A DNA stretch of 64,000 nt from Muricoccus nepalensis (GCF_006438825.1 NZ_RCZP01000011.1:86798-150797), one strand, 5' to 3'. Counted from the stretch's first letter, positions 24,792 through 33,199 are shown. Numbers and translations are program-made. Notes: generated by a model from the sequence alone, not told the origin.

Positions 24792-25334
24792 TCAGGTGTT
24801 GGCGCGAAAAATCGCGGCCAGGAAACGCGACAGTGGCAGCACGTTGATGAGGGCTACCCCGAAGGCGAACTGCACGAAGCAGCTTCCCATGCTTCGCCGG
24901 CTGGCGCTTCGCATGACGCTCCACCATGCGAACACGGCGAGGAGCGCCATCATGGCGCCGAAGGCCTGGAAGAAACCCTGGAACACCTGCACCACGTTGA
25001 CGACGGTTTCGGCAGGCGTGCTGCCGAGCACGCCACCAGCCCCCGCCGCCGGAACGTAGCCGAAGGCACCCCCGGTCCCGATCGTGACGGAGCCACCGCC
25101 CGAGTTGCTGGCCAGCGTCAGGATGCGCGGAAAGGCCGCGAAGACGCCGCTCAGCAACAGCGAGACGACGGGGATCCAGGGCTTGCCGCGGAACGGACTG
25201 GCGGGTTGGGCCTGCTGCCAGAAGCCCCAGCCTGCGAACAGGAAGGTGCCGATCGCCATGAGGTAGGCAAAGGCCGGCACCAGGTAGGCAATCGCAACAC
25301 CGACGTCGGCCGCGAAGTTGACGAAGCCCTGCAT
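24792..25334 (-). CDS. dotE: DotE/IcmC-like (TraQ) membrane protein
   Basis: 180 aa. Four hydrophobic spans are visible: AIAYLVPAFAYLMAIGTFLFAGW, WIPVVSLLLSGVFAAFP, FQGFFQAFGAMMALLAVFAWW, and FVQFAFGVALINVLPLSRFLAA. A glycine-rich loop lies in the middle. IcmC and IcmD are related small polytopic proteins of the type IVB inner-membrane part; this one holds the icmC slot between the dotF- and dotP-like genes. Confidence 0.8.
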   Translation of the reverse strand: MQGFVNFAADVGVAIAYLVPAFAYLMAIGTFLFAGWGFWQQAQPASPFRGKPWIPVVSLLLSGVFAAFPRILTLASNSGGGSVTIGTGGAFGYVPAAGAGGVLGSTPAETVVNVVQVFQGFFQAFGAMMALLAVFAWWSVMRSASRRSMGSCFVQFAFGVALINVLPLSRFLAAIFRANT

Positions 25335-25346
25335 GTGCGGCCCCTC

Positions 25347-26720
25347 CTACTGGATGCTGCCGCGCTCGGCGCGGACCACCCAGCTGCTGCCCTGCTGAGC
25401 GATAGCCGTGATCTTGCCGTAACCCGGCACATCGTCGCCGACGGCCACTTGCAGCTGCGATCCGGTTTCTCCGGTGCGGTCCACCTCCGACAGCATCGCC
25501 AGGCCGGGCGATGCTGCCTGGACCCGGTAGCGTCGCCGTACACCGTCGTTCGCGGCCGGTGCTGCCGGCGACGACGCGCGGACGGCGATGGGAGTGGCAG
25601 TTTGCGGCACGCTTGGCTGTGCCGGAGAGGGGGGAGCGGCGGCGCCCATGGCAGCGTTTATCGCTCCACGCGCTTCCGCCAAGCTCAAGCGGCGCCCGAA
25701 GTCGGCGGTGGCCGCCTCGAGGCGTTCCTTGGTGGCGGCAAGGTCGGCCTGCAGCTGTCGGTCACGCTCCTCGCGGTTGCGCATAATGATGGCCATTTCC
25801 GTTACGAGCCCCAGCACCTCCACCTGCTGCTGTGTGGCCATAGGAGCCGGGCGCAGGTTGGCAGCGATTGCCACCGGGTCGACCGGAGTCGGAACCGGAG
25901 ATGGCGGTGCCGGCACGGGGACGACCACGAGGGGCGCAGGGGCCATCGGAGCAGGAACGAGAACGGCCGCAGCGACGGCCATCGGTGCCGGAGAAGCTGG
26001 CGAGGGAGGTGCAACTGCTGGCGAGTCGGCTTCAGCCTGGTGCGCCGGAGGGACGGCGGCCTGTGCGGTAGCAGGCAAAGAAGCCCGCGGTGCCAGTGTG
26101 GCAGGCTGCGGGAGGCTCGCCCCTGGCTCAGCCGGGTTCACCGTTGCCGCTGGAATTGCGGACGGAAGCGGGGCTTCCCCGACCCGCCTTGCCAGAGGCG
26201 TCGAGGGCACCGGGCGTCGCTCCGATGCCGTGGCAGGGTCGGAGCGGCTCGGACCACGAGTGCCCTGGCCCTGCTGATAGGCGAGGATCTCACCGAGCTG
26301 AGCTTCCCGCGTCGTGCGGACCGGCGGCTCGCGCACTGGCGTCGGTACGGCTTCCGGGGTCGGCGCAGTTGCCATCTGTGCGGCTGGAGCCACGAGGCCC
26401 CTCATGGCGTCAGCTGCATGGCGCACGGTGTCCTGAGCACCTTGACGAGCTGTGGCAACAGCGCCTTGTACGCCAACCGGAAGGATCGTGTTGTAGGGAG
26501 AAACGAGGAAGACCCCGGCCGCAACCACGACGACTGCGACAAGGGCTACGCCTCCAAGCAGTGCGCCGCGACGGCTCTTGCGCCGAGGAGCGGGCGAGGG
26601 CTCCGGGGGCTCGGAAGGAGAAGCGGCGAGAGGCTCCGTTTCCTCCCCAGGCAGAACCACCTGAGGACGCCGCGACGACAGCGGCGGAACGATCGTGTTG
26701 TCGGGGACGTGGGTGTCCAT
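25347..26720 (-). CDS. dotF: DotF/IcmG-like (TraP) bitopic inner-membrane protein
   Basis: 457 aa, longer than Legionella IcmG (about 270). Cytoplasmic N-terminus of about 55 residues rich in Pro/Glu/Arg, one span (ALLGGVALVAVVVVAAGVFLV), then about 230 residues of Ala/Pro-rich linker, a short coiled coil (IIMRNREERDRQLQADLAATKERLEAA, about 325-350), and a compact C-terminal domain (RRYRVQAASPGLAMLSEVD...VVRAERGSI). Position between dotG and dotE and the topology support DotF; sequence identity alone would not. Confidence 0.72.
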   Translation of the reverse strand: MDTHVPDNTIVPPLSSRRPQVVLPGEETEPLAASPSEPPEPSPAPRRKSRRGALLGGVALVAVVVVAAGVFLVSPYNTILPVGVQGAVATARQGAQDTVRHAADAMRGLVAPAAQMATAPTPEAVPTPVREPPVRTTREAQLGEILAYQQGQGTRGPSRSDPATASERRPVPSTPLARRVGEAPLPSAIPAATVNPAEPGASLPQPATLAPRASLPATAQAAVPPAHQAEADSPAVAPPSPASPAPMAVAAAVLVPAPMAPAPLVVVPVPAPPSPVPTPVDPVAIAANLRPAPMATQQQVEVLGLVTEMAIIMRNREERDRQLQADLAATKERLEAATADFGRRLSLAEARGAINAAMGAAAPPSPAQPSVPQTATPIAVRASSPAAPAANDGVRRRYRVQAASPGLAMLSEVDRTGETGSQLQVAVGDDVPGYGKITAIAQQGSSWVVRAERGSIQ

Positions 26721-26771
26721 GGTGCCCTACCTGTCAGAGGTGGACAGGATGGCGTGGCGCGGCGCGAACGG
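26721..26771 (-). promoter_or_regulatory. Leader element before dotF (copy 7)
   Basis: Minus-strand CCGTTCGCGCC at 26761-26771 ends 40 nt before the ATG. CCTGTC (26748-26743) pairs with GACAGG (26735-26730); AGGTAGGG is the Shine-Dalgarno. Here the motif is also flanked by GCGGCG/CGCCGC arms. Confidence 0.68.
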
Positions 26772-26790
26772 CGCCGCGCCTTTTCAGGCC

Positions 26791-28131
26791 CTAGTTCGGA
26801 GCCGTAAGGTTCGACAGGAACATGACACCAACGGGAGCGTTTGCGGCCAGATGGACCAGCGCCCCACGCGGCGCGGACTGCTCCAGAGCTCGCCCGACCT
26901 GCTGAGCCGCAGCCCCCGCACCGACCGCCAGCTGCTGCTCAGGGTTGAGCCGGGTGATGTAGGACTGACCGCCGAACGGGCTGATCTGGTTAAAGCTGTT
27001 GGACGTGGTTGCCACCGCCTGTCCCAGCCCCGCCACGAAAGCCGCCGCAGCGGGTAGGAGAAAGCGTTCGCCCAGGCGCTGGTCGACGTTTGATGCTACG
27101 GCCGTTTCCATGGTGTCGGGTGCGATCACGAGACCCTCGGCTGGGATCTCCTGTCCCTGGAACTGCACGGAGTTAATGCGGACCACCAGGCGGCTGATCG
27201 TCCCGGGCTTGCTGAACGTGCCGATCAGGCGGGCGCCGGCGATCGGCCCGGTGTCGGCCTGCAGCACGATAGGGCCGCCGCTCTCGCTGTTCACCGCCAG
27301 CACAGTGTGCGCGTAGATGCCGCGTCCGGCTGGAACCAGCACGCGTCCTTGTGGGGCGGACGCGGAGCGCGACGGCAAGGGGGCCGTGGCAGCGGCTGGC
27401 GAGACCTCCCCGGAGGAAACCTGACGGGCCAGAGGCGGGGGGCCGCCAGTGCCGCGCCGCCCGTCGTCGCCCTCGGCGGCCGAGGCCGAACTCGGCGGGG
27501 TAAGGGTGACGGTGGTTCTTCCCGGTCGCCCCTGCCAACTCCCCATCATCCGGGCGAGTGCTTCCCGAAAGGCTGGATCGTCCACCGGCTGCTGCTGCGT
27601 CGTAGTCTGCGACACCGTGCGGATGGGGTTTTGCTGCGGAGCAGATGCCACGGCCGGTTGGACCCGCGCCGGCGGGGCCGGCGTCTCAAACAGCACAGGT
27701 GGCGCGGCGGTTGTGGCACGGGCCTGCACCGCCTGCGTCGGTGGAGGGGCCGGCGGACCCGCTGCGACAGTGGCCGGGGGAGCCGGAGGCGGTAACAGCG
27801 CCGCCACGTCGGTCGCCCGCTGGCTGGCGTTGATTGGGGGCGTGTAGGATCGTCCCTGGGCCTGCGCCTGTTCGGCTTGGCGCTGGTTCTCGGCGACCGC
27901 AAGCCGTGTCTGGTAGGGCGTGGAGTTGGTGCCACCGGGCAGCGGGTTGACGCTGGCCTGCCGCGCAACGCGGCTTTCCGGCATCGGATCATCACCCGCT
28001 AACGTTGCGGCGACGACGATGCCGACGACCAACAACCCAATCCCGCCGATCACCACGAAGCGCATCGGGCCGGCGGTGCTAGCTCTGTTAAACGGGCCAC
28101 GAAATCCACGGCGGATGGCAGTACCGGACAT
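26791..28131 (-). CDS. dotG: DotG/IcmE (TraO), VirB10-like core protein
   Basis: 446 aa from an ATG that overlaps the dotH stop (TAATG); a longer frame upstream is not coding. Short cytoplasmic N-terminus, one span (FVVIGGIGLLVVGIVVAATLA), a Pro/Ala/Gln-rich linker to about residue 230, then the VirB10-type C-terminal domain: GRGIYAHTVLAVNSESGGPIV, IGTFSKPGTISRLVVRINSV, and QRLGERFLLPAAAAFVAGLGQA. It lacks the long pentapeptide-like repeats of Legionella DotG and is close in length to plasmid TraO. It spans both membranes as the channel backbone. Confidence 0.9.
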   Translation of the reverse strand: MSGTAIRRGFRGPFNRASTAGPMRFVVIGGIGLLVVGIVVAATLAGDDPMPESRVARQASVNPLPGGTNSTPYQTRLAVAENQRQAEQAQAQGRSYTPPINASQRATDVAALLPPPAPPATVAAGPPAPPPTQAVQARATTAAPPVLFETPAPPARVQPAVASAPQQNPIRTVSQTTTQQQPVDDPAFREALARMMGSWQGRPGRTTVTLTPPSSASAAEGDDGRRGTGGPPPLARQVSSGEVSPAAATAPLPSRSASAPQGRVLVPAGRGIYAHTVLAVNSESGGPIVLQADTGPIAGARLIGTFSKPGTISRLVVRINSVQFQGQEIPAEGLVIAPDTMETAVASNVDQRLGERFLLPAAAAFVAGLGQAVATTSNSFNQISPFGGQSYITRLNPEQQLAVGAGAAAQQVGRALEQSAPRGALVHLAANAPVGVMFLSNLTAPN

Positions 28132-29150
28132 TAGCGCTCCTCCCTCAGCTCGGCCGAAACCGTGCGGTTGTTGACCGACAGCAGCACCACCGGCGTCGGG
28201 GGCAGCGCGTAGACCGTGGTGCCGCCTTCGCCGTACTGGGACGCGTCCCAGGGCGGGGACATCAGGGTGTGGCGCGTGCGCAGGTAGATCTGGCTGCCCA
28301 GGCGCCACGCCCGCACGTCGTCGGGTGACACCCCGCTGACGGCGAGCGGCACCGCGTCCGCCGGGGCGATGCCCGACAGCATGGCCGTTAGGTACGGCGC
28401 TCCCGTCGCCGGAGCGTTGGGCCGGGTGTCGATCTGGATGCGGGCGTTTGGGCCGCGGCTGGAAACGTGGATGCTGACGTCGGCGTCGTAACGGGTCTGC
28501 CCGGACACCATCAGGAAGGAGACCGGCTTGGGCGCGCCCTGCAGGTTCACCAGCAGGCCACCACGCGGGCTGATCGACATCGGCGTGATCTGGATGGTGT
28601 TGGAGCCCCGCACGGGCACGCAGACGTGGAAGCCCGCGATGTCCGCCGAGGGGCCACCGGGACCGGCGGGGCCGGCATTGGGCGAGGTCGAGCAACCGCC
28701 CACACCCGCGCCGCCGCCGCCCGACACGTTGGCATTGTTGGAGTTGGTGTCCCAGGTGATCGGCCAGGGCTGCCCGGTGGCATCGAAGAAGCTCAGTGCC
28801 GTGGGGTAGCCGCGCACGGTCTGCACGATCGAGGTGGGCTGACCGGGCTGGAAGGTGACGTTGACCGGCCGGCTCACCGGCGAGGCGATCAACGCGGTGC
28901 TCTCCTCCTGGGCGCGCTGTACCTCGCCGTAGCGACGCGCCAGCTCGCGAATCATGTCAGGAGTGAGCGGGATCGCGTCCTCCAGCATGCGTTGCCGAAC
29001 GGCACCTCGGTCGGCCGATGCGACGGGGGACGCGGACTGCTGGGACGGGTTAGGCGCCTGGGCAAGCGCCGTGCCCGTGAGGCACACTCCGCTGACCAGG
29101 GCGAAGACAATCTGACGGGATCTCACGGCCGGCGCTCCTGCTGCGTTCAT
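28131..29150 (-). CDS. dotH: DotH/IcmK (TraN) outer-membrane ring protein
   Basis: 339 aa. Signal peptide at 1-30 (IVFALVSGVCLTGTALA). Conserved segments include LTPDMIRELARRYGEVQRAQEE, a glycine-rich region ASGGGGAGVGGCSTSP-like near residue 150, PVRGSNTIQITPMSISPRGGLLVNLQGAPKPVSFLMVSG, and a C-terminal domain ending RTHTLMSP...VVLLSVNNRTVSAELREER. DotH with DotC and DotD forms the outer-membrane complex. ATGA overlap with dotI. Confidence 0.9.
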   Translation of the reverse strand: MNAAGAPAVRSRQIVFALVSGVCLTGTALAQAPNPSQQSASPVASADRGAVRQRMLEDAIPLTPDMIRELARRYGEVQRAQEESTALIASPVSRPVNVTFQPGQPTSIVQTVRGYPTALSFFDATGQPWPITWDTNSNNANVSGGGGAGVGGCSTSPNAGPAGPGGPSADIAGFHVCVPVRGSNTIQITPMSISPRGGLLVNLQGAPKPVSFLMVSGQTRYDADVSIHVSSRGPNARIQIDTRPNAPATGAPYLTAMLSGIAPADAVPLAVSGVSPDDVRAWRLGSQIYLRTRHTLMSPPWDASQYGEGGTTVYALPPTPVVLLSVNNRTVSAELREER

Positions 29151-29776
29151 CGGGCTGTCGCGACCAACTGCTCGATCACCAGCCCATCCGGACGATCCTC
29201 GTCATTGGTGCGAACGACGAGCGCACTGATCATGAGGTTCGCCTGGCTCGTCTGCTGCGAGTTCTCGCAGGTCTGCACGATAGGAAATTGGATCTCGTAG
29301 GCGAGGCGACCGTCGATCATCTTGGGTTCCGTGATCGCCGCCGCGCGCTGGGTTTGTGCGAAGCATGTCAGGCGCGAGCGCTTCATGGCCTCGAAGTTGC
29401 CGGACGCGATGTAGCTGCGGGCGAAGGTGTTCCAGCCGTTCAGCGAGAACCGGCGCCCGGCGGCGTTCAGCTGGGTCGCGTAGTCATGGTAGTTGACGTT
29501 GTAAGCCGCGAGCACGGCACGCACTGTCCATTCAAGGAATTGGGTGTCGTCCAGAACGGGACTTTTGAGTCCACGGATGGGACGAGGCGGGTTGCGACCG
29601 TCCACGAGGAAGTACCGTGTCTCGTTCGGGCGTGTCTGAAGCCAATAGGAGTGGGCCACGGACGCTGTGGTCACCACGGACAGGGCGATCACTGCCCCGA
29701 TCAGCCGGTTTACGAGCTTGCCTTGGAAGTCGGGGTCGCTCAGCCGGCGGGTAACCGCTGCTCTCTCGTTCTGCAT
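29147..29776 (-). CDS. dotI: DotI/IcmL (TraM) inner-membrane protein
   Basis: 209 aa from the ATG at 29776. Short cytoplasmic N-terminus, one span (LIGAVIALSVVTTASVAHSYW), then the periplasmic NTF2-like domain: FLEWTVRAVLAAYNVNYHDYATQL, FSLNGWNTFARSYIASGNFEAMK, RLAYEIQFPIVQTCENS. Length matches IcmL. First gene of the dotI-dotH-dotG block; the leader element is immediately upstream. Confidence 0.9.
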   Translation of the reverse strand: MQNERAAVTRRLSDPDFQGKLVNRLIGAVIALSVVTTASVAHSYWLQTRPNETRYFLVDGRNPPRPIRGLKSPVLDDTQFLEWTVRAVLAAYNVNYHDYATQLNAAGRRFSLNGWNTFARSYIASGNFEAMKRSRLTCFAQTQRAAAITEPKMIDGRLAYEIQFPIVQTCENSQQTSQANLMISALVVRTNDEDRPDGLVIEQLVATAR

Positions 29777-29827
29777 GAGGTGCCTCTCAATTCCAGCACC
29801 CATCTTCGCTGGCGGCGGCGCGAACGG
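29777..29827 (-). promoter_or_regulatory. Leader element before dotI (copy 8)
   Basis: Minus-strand CCGTTCGCGCC at 29817-29827 ends 40 nt before the ATG. GGTGC (29800-29796) pairs with GCACC (29783-29779), looping the GAGAGG ribosome-binding site. Confidence 0.65.
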
Positions 29828-29858
29828 CGCGGCACCGCTGACAGCTTTCTTGCGGTCT

Positions 29859-30044
29859 CTACCGGCAGCCGAGATCGCGCTTGATGGCGTCAACGCTCAT
29901 CGGCGCAAGGGCGCGCTTGTGAAGTTCGGCTGAGAGCGTCTCACACCACTCAGTGCCTGCTTCTGGCACTTCACGCTGCGGTCCCTCGTCGGAGCGCACG
30001 TCGTCATGCACCGGAGCGTCCAGCGCTTCGCCGTCGTCGGTCAT
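29859..30044 (-). CDS. Possible small acidic protein
   Basis: 61 aa from an ATG at 30044 (MTDDGEALDAPVHDDVRSDEG); a GTG at 30092 would give 77 aa. It is acidic, with no signal peptide or span, and ends MSVDAIKRDLGCR. It lies between the regulator gene and dotI, and the dotI leader motif starts 31 bp after its end, as at other boundaries in this region. It may be real; there is no family evidence. Confidence 0.45.
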   Translation of the reverse strand: MTDDGEALDAPVHDDVRSDEGPQREVPEAGTEWCETLSAELHKRALAPMSVDAIKRDLGCR

Positions 30045-30103
30045 ATCTGATCCCGCCGTTTTGGGGTTCTGTGTCGCCGCGTGGATAACCACGTTGTGCA
30101 GCG

Positions 30104-31000
30104 TTAGAGGATCGCCTGGAAAGCCTCGTGGTAGGCCTTCGACCGCTTGGCGACCTTGCTCGTGGTCTCACCGAAGTGCGCGGACCAGAAGATTTGGCCC
30201 TTCCTGAAACTGCACTGCCGCATCCTGTATCGGGACCTGCGGATACGCTCCTGGCCGATCGCTGGATCGTAGAAGTCGACCAGATCCTTACGATCGCGCG
30301 CCGGAACGCCGAGTGCGGAAAGCCGCGTACAAATCGCGCGTGACGAGATGCCCAGGTCCCGCGCGATGGCCTTGTGGTGCTGGCACGACCACGCACGATC
30401 CGAGACTTCCAGATCCAGCGCCGTCGTCCACCGGACCTCGTTGCGGTTCAGTTTTCGCTCGATCCGCAGGATCTCGCCACTCGCACGCGTAATGACCTTG
30501 ACCAGCGACTTATCGACGACACTGAACAGGTCACGGCGGTAAGCCCCCAGCGTGCTACGAGCCCGCCGCAGCTGATCGAACACCTCGGGCGTCGGCTGGT
30601 GCAGTTCACGTCGCGAGCGACGCGGCAGGCCAAGTCGCCTGACCTGGCCGTAGATGCTGCTTGCGCTGCGACCAAACGCCTTGGACGCACTCGATGCCTT
30701 CCAGTTGTCGAGCCAGCAGTCGATCAGGCGACGGAAGTCGGAGATTGGCCACGCCTTGGCATGCTTCATGCGCCGGAGCGGCTTTTCGTGTGGGGTTGCC
30801 AGCCCCAACGCGACAACCCGTCCCATGACCACCGCCGGTGCAGCCCCGAGGTAGGAGCTGATAGCGTCCAGCCCGAGCCCTTTGCCGATCATTCCCGCCA
30901 GTGCGCCGTCATAGCGCCACGGCATCTGCGAGATCTTTCCCCCCGCCAGGGGAGTGATCTGCACAGCGGACATGGCGACAGGGGCATGGGCTAGGGACAC
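30104..31000 (-). CDS. Putative DNA-binding protein with three repeated HTH-like units
   Basis: 298 aa from a GTG at 31000 preceded by AGGTGGAGAG; a frame to 31081 exists. Three segments share a helix-turn-helix pattern followed by a basic tail: DAISSYLGAAPAVVMGRVVALGL (about 50), SASKAFGRSASSIYGQVRRLGL then PRRSRREL (about 105-130), and AIARDLGISSRAICTRLSALGV then PARDRKDL (about 210-240). No other catalytic motif is visible. The gene sits between the two oppositely transcribed arms of the secretion system with an XRE gene next to it, so it is a good candidate for the regulator of the module; that is inference. Confidence 0.72.
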   Translation of the reverse strand: MSLAHAPVAMSAVQITPLAGGKISQMPWRYDGALAGMIGKGLGLDAISSYLGAAPAVVMGRVVALGLATPHEKPLRRMKHAKAWPISDFRRLIDCWLDNWKASSASKAFGRSASSIYGQVRRLGLPRRSRRELHQPTPEVFDQLRRARSTLGAYRRDLFSVVDKSLVKVITRASGEILRIERKLNRNEVRWTTALDLEVSDRAWSCQHHKAIARDLGISSRAICTRLSALGVPARDRKDLVDFYDPAIGQERIRRSRYRMRQCSFRKGQIFWSAHFGETTSKVAKRSKAYHEAFQAIL

Positions 31001-31159
31001 TTGGGCTCTCCACCTTCCGTGAGGAATCCCTAACATCCCATAACCAAGTGGTGCAACATTTCTTATAGAGTTACAGATCAAAAAAAATGGTCAGGATGAT
31101 TCAGGGCAGCGGTGAGCGAAGCTATAAAAATAGCTAAGGGCAGGGTTGCGTGACCCGGG
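31001..31159. other. AT-rich gap with a perfect inverted repeat
   Basis: 159 bp, clearly more AT-rich than its flanks. AGCTAT AAAA ATAGCT at 31120-31135 is a perfect inverted repeat. It lies between two same-strand regulator genes and could be an operator or a weak terminator; it lacks a U-tract in the minus direction. Confidence 0.4.
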
Positions 31160-31585
31160 CTAACCCGTCTGTTGCGGCAGAGACCGCAGGAAAACCGCTA
31201 GCTGGCTCAGGCGGGCGGTTTCCCGAGACGAGGCCTCCAGCCGCTCCAGCACCTCATCAAGAGTCTGCGGTGGCGGCAACGGCGGCTTCTCCGCCTCGGC
31301 AACCTCCACCGGCACCGGCATGAGGTCCCTCACACTCGTACCCAAGCCTTTGGCCAGTTTAACCAGGGTCTTGAGCTGGAGGTTCTGGACTCCCGCCTCT
31401 GTCTGAAACAGCGTTGCCTGAGGAACGTTCGCCGCCTCGGCCGCCTGCGCCTGTGTCAACTTCAACTGGGTCCGAATCGCCCGTACCCGCTTGCCAACCT
31501 CGACGAGGAACGGATCCTTCGTCCCGGCTTCTTGGGTGTCGCCTCGCGTTCTGCGCGTCATAGCCCAGTTCCCACCAAGCACCAT
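31160..31585 (-). CDS. XRE-family transcriptional regulator
   Basis: 141 aa from the ATG at 31585 (GGGGGAGGT upstream); an in-frame ATG at 31561 is also possible. HTH_3 domain at about residues 28-85: VGKRVRAIRTQLKLTQAQAAEAANVPQATLFQTEAGVQNLQLKTLVKLAKGLG. A proline-rich linker and a short helical C-terminus (LDEVLERLEASSRETARLSQLAVFLRSL) follow and may dimerise. It is divergent from the plus-strand secretion arm, so it may control both directions. A degraded leader-like sequence (CGTTCCCAAGCGCGCC) lies upstream on its strand. Confidence 0.85.
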   Translation of the reverse strand: MVLGGNWAMTRRTRGDTQEAGTKDPFLVEVGKRVRAIRTQLKLTQAQAAEAANVPQATLFQTEAGVQNLQLKTLVKLAKGLGTSVRDLMPVPVEVAEAEKPPLPPPQTLDEVLERLEASSRETARLSQLAVFLRSLPQQTG

Positions 31586-31665
31586 TCACCTCCCCCAATC
31601 CCAACCGGGTGAGGCCTGAGGATCGGAAAAGTTGGCGCGCTTGGGAACGTTTGACCCGGAAGAAG

Positions 31666-31713
31666 TCGTTCGCGCCGATCCCCGGCATTCTCTAATGCGA
31701 CAAGGAGGATCCT
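31666..31713 (+). promoter_or_regulatory. Leader element before the N0-domain gene (copy 9)
   Basis: TCGTTCGCGCC (31666-31676, one mismatch) ends 37 nt before the ATG. GATCC (31677-31681) pairs with GGATC (31707-31711) next to the AAGGAGG ribosome-binding site, and an inner hairpin GCATT/AATGC (31685-31698) is nested in it. Confidence 0.62.
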
Positions 31714-32142
31714 ATGGTTCTGGCGACTGCTCTGCTTCTCACGACGCACCTGATGGCTCCCCAACCACTTCAAATCGACTTCAGACTCTCACCGACCGGC
31801 TCTCAACCTGGTCAAGCCGAGGTGACACGGCCGCCCTTGGTAGACCCCGTCGCCGGAACGGCCGAGAATCGAACCAATACAACCGTTTCACAACGCCGGG
31901 CGAGACCACCTAGCGGTTCGCTCACGCTGGCGCGAGGATTCGGGTCGGACGTTCCGCTGTCGTTCGCGGCCCGTCAAATCGTCCCGGACGGCATACGGGT
32001 GCAATACGGCCGAGACATCGAAACGGATGCTATGGTTTCGTGGGTCGGGGGCAAGCCTTGGAGTCGGGCGCTGCAGGACGCGATCCGGCCTCTGGGACTG
32101 CGGATGACGCTGGCGGGCGGAATCGTCACCATCACGCGTTGA
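31714..32142 (+). CDS. Exported protein with C-terminal N0/STN (TcpQ/PilL-like) domain
   Basis: 142 aa. The short hydrophobic N-terminus (MVLATALLLTTHLMA) may be a signal peptide. Residues about 75-142 fit an N0-type domain: VPLSFAARQIVPDGIRVQYG, then MVSWVGGKPWSRALQDAIRPLGLRMTLAGGIVTITR. That pattern occurs in secretin N-termini, TcpQ/PilL proteins and DotD. A second N0 protein beside DotD suggests an extra outer-membrane ring partner. It starts the plus-strand arm. Confidence 0.75.
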   Translation: MVLATALLLTTHLMAPQPLQIDFRLSPTGSQPGQAEVTRPPLVDPVAGTAENRTNTTVSQRRARPPSGSLTLARGFGSDVPLSFAARQIVPDGIRVQYGRDIETDAMVSWVGGKPWSRALQDAIRPLGLRMTLAGGIVTITR

Positions 32143-32149
32143 AGGCGCG

Positions 32150-32205
32150 CCGTTCGCGTCAACCGCCGGCACCCTGTCCTTCCCACGAGTGGAAGGACCC
32201 TTCGG
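32150..32205 (+). promoter_or_regulatory. Leader element, copy 10
   Basis: CCGTTCGCGTC (one mismatch, 32150-32160) ends 45 nt before the ATG at 32206. GTCCTTCC (32176-32183) pairs with GGAAGGAC (32191-32198), which is the Shine-Dalgarno. The motif follows the previous stop by 7 nt. Confidence 0.68.
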
Positions 32206-32664
32206 ATGCCCGACCTGGAAAGATCAAGCGTACTGGACTGGCTCCACCGAACGGAGCCACGCATCGCGGCGTGCGTCGCCTCACCCGTTCGTGGCATCGA
32301 GGACGCCCCGGAAGTCCGGGCGCTCCTGATGGAGCTAGGGACGGCTGTGGATACGGGCAGCCCGGAAAAGGTCGGTCGCGGCCTCGCCGAGGACGGGGGC
32401 CTCACTATGCGCGAGGTCGTGGCGCAACTCGGTGTGGCCCGCATGCTCCGGCTGATCGAGTGGCTCGATAGCGCGGAGGCCGTCGAGGCCGCGGGTGCTC
32501 TCCGCGTCGCCCTGCTGCGGGACGACACCACCGAAGCGGGCCGCCTCCTTCGCTCAACCTTCGACGCCTTGCACCGGCAGGATCTGCTGGCCCGCATTTT
32601 CGCTCCCGAACGCCTCCGGGCGCTGATCGGGGCGAGCGGAGAACCCGAGAAAGAGGTGGCGTGA
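32206..32664 (+). CDS. Hypothetical cytoplasmic helical protein of the secretion cluster
   Basis: 152 aa, predicted almost entirely helical (VRALLMELGTAVDTGS, LTMREVVAQLGVARMLRLIEWLDSAEAVEAAGAL, LLRSTFDALHRQDLLARIF), no signal peptide or span. The stop overlaps the next gene (TGATG). No recognised family. Its own leader element and coupling to an exported protein gene place it in the transfer regulon; a chaperone-like role for a secreted partner is a guess. Confidence 0.78.
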   Translation: MPDLERSSVLDWLHRTEPRIAACVASPVRGIEDAPEVRALLMELGTAVDTGSPEKVGRGLAEDGGLTMREVVAQLGVARMLRLIEWLDSAEAVEAAGALRVALLRDDTTEAGRLLRSTFDALHRQDLLARIFAPERLRALIGASGEPEKEVA

Positions 32665-33179
32665 TGCGAAGGATTGCACTCACCCTGGCGCTCCTCAGCA
32701 TGCCGGCCTTGGCCCATGCCCAGAGTACCGGCAGCGTCGGCTGCGCTGCTATTACCCAGGCCGCTGCGGACGGCATTTCGGCCCGTGTGCAGGCGGACGA
32801 TGCCTCTATCCGGCCGCCCAATAGCGTGAAGAACCTTTCGTGCCTGGATGGCTTCTTCCGGGGCGTCGGCCTCAACGTTATTTCCAACCTGCTCGACCCG
32901 ACGTCACTACTCGACGCCGTGCAGGGACAGATCTGCGCCGCGGCGAACCAGGCTTGGCAGTCAGCGCTGGGATCGGCGCAGTGCGGCCTCACGGTGTCGG
33001 GCTTCAATCTTGGCTTCGGTGGCTTCGGCGGCGGCGTGATGTGCCCACGCCTGAGCTTCGGCGGCGGTGGCCCGCCGATCGGCTCCGTTGGCACCGGCGC
33101 CAACACCACCGGCAGCCTCTACGTCAACGGGTCGCCGCTGGCGCCCTCCGGCTACACCCTGCCCGCCGTGCCCCGCTAG
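32664..33179 (+). CDS. Exported glycine-rich protein of the secretion cluster
   Basis: 171 aa. Signal peptide MRRIALTLALLSMPALAHAQ. The mature part has three or four cysteines (VGCAAI, LSCLDGFF, GQICAAAN, AQCGLTV) that could form disulphides, a helix SLLDAVQGQICAAANQAW, and then a glycine-rich tail (GFGGFGGGVMCPRL, GGGGPPIG). I cannot assign a family. It precedes a second exported protein with 20 bp between them; the pair resembles minor-pilin or VirB5-like gene pairs in other conjugation systems only in general terms. Confidence 0.75.
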   Translation: MRRIALTLALLSMPALAHAQSTGSVGCAAITQAAADGISARVQADDASIRPPNSVKNLSCLDGFFRGVGLNVISNLLDPTSLLDAVQGQICAAANQAWQSALGSAQCGLTVSGFNLGFGGFGGGVMCPRLSFGGGGPPIGSVGTGANTTGSLYVNGSPLAPSGYTLPAVPR

Positions 33180-33199
33180 AACGAGGAAGGACAGAGCCT

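Noticed and set aside
31620..31650. Possible 14th leader before the XRE gene
   Set aside because: The sequence CGTTCCCAAGCGCGCC has an insertion in the motif. A TCACC/GGTGA pairing near the start exists, but the case is too weak to count.
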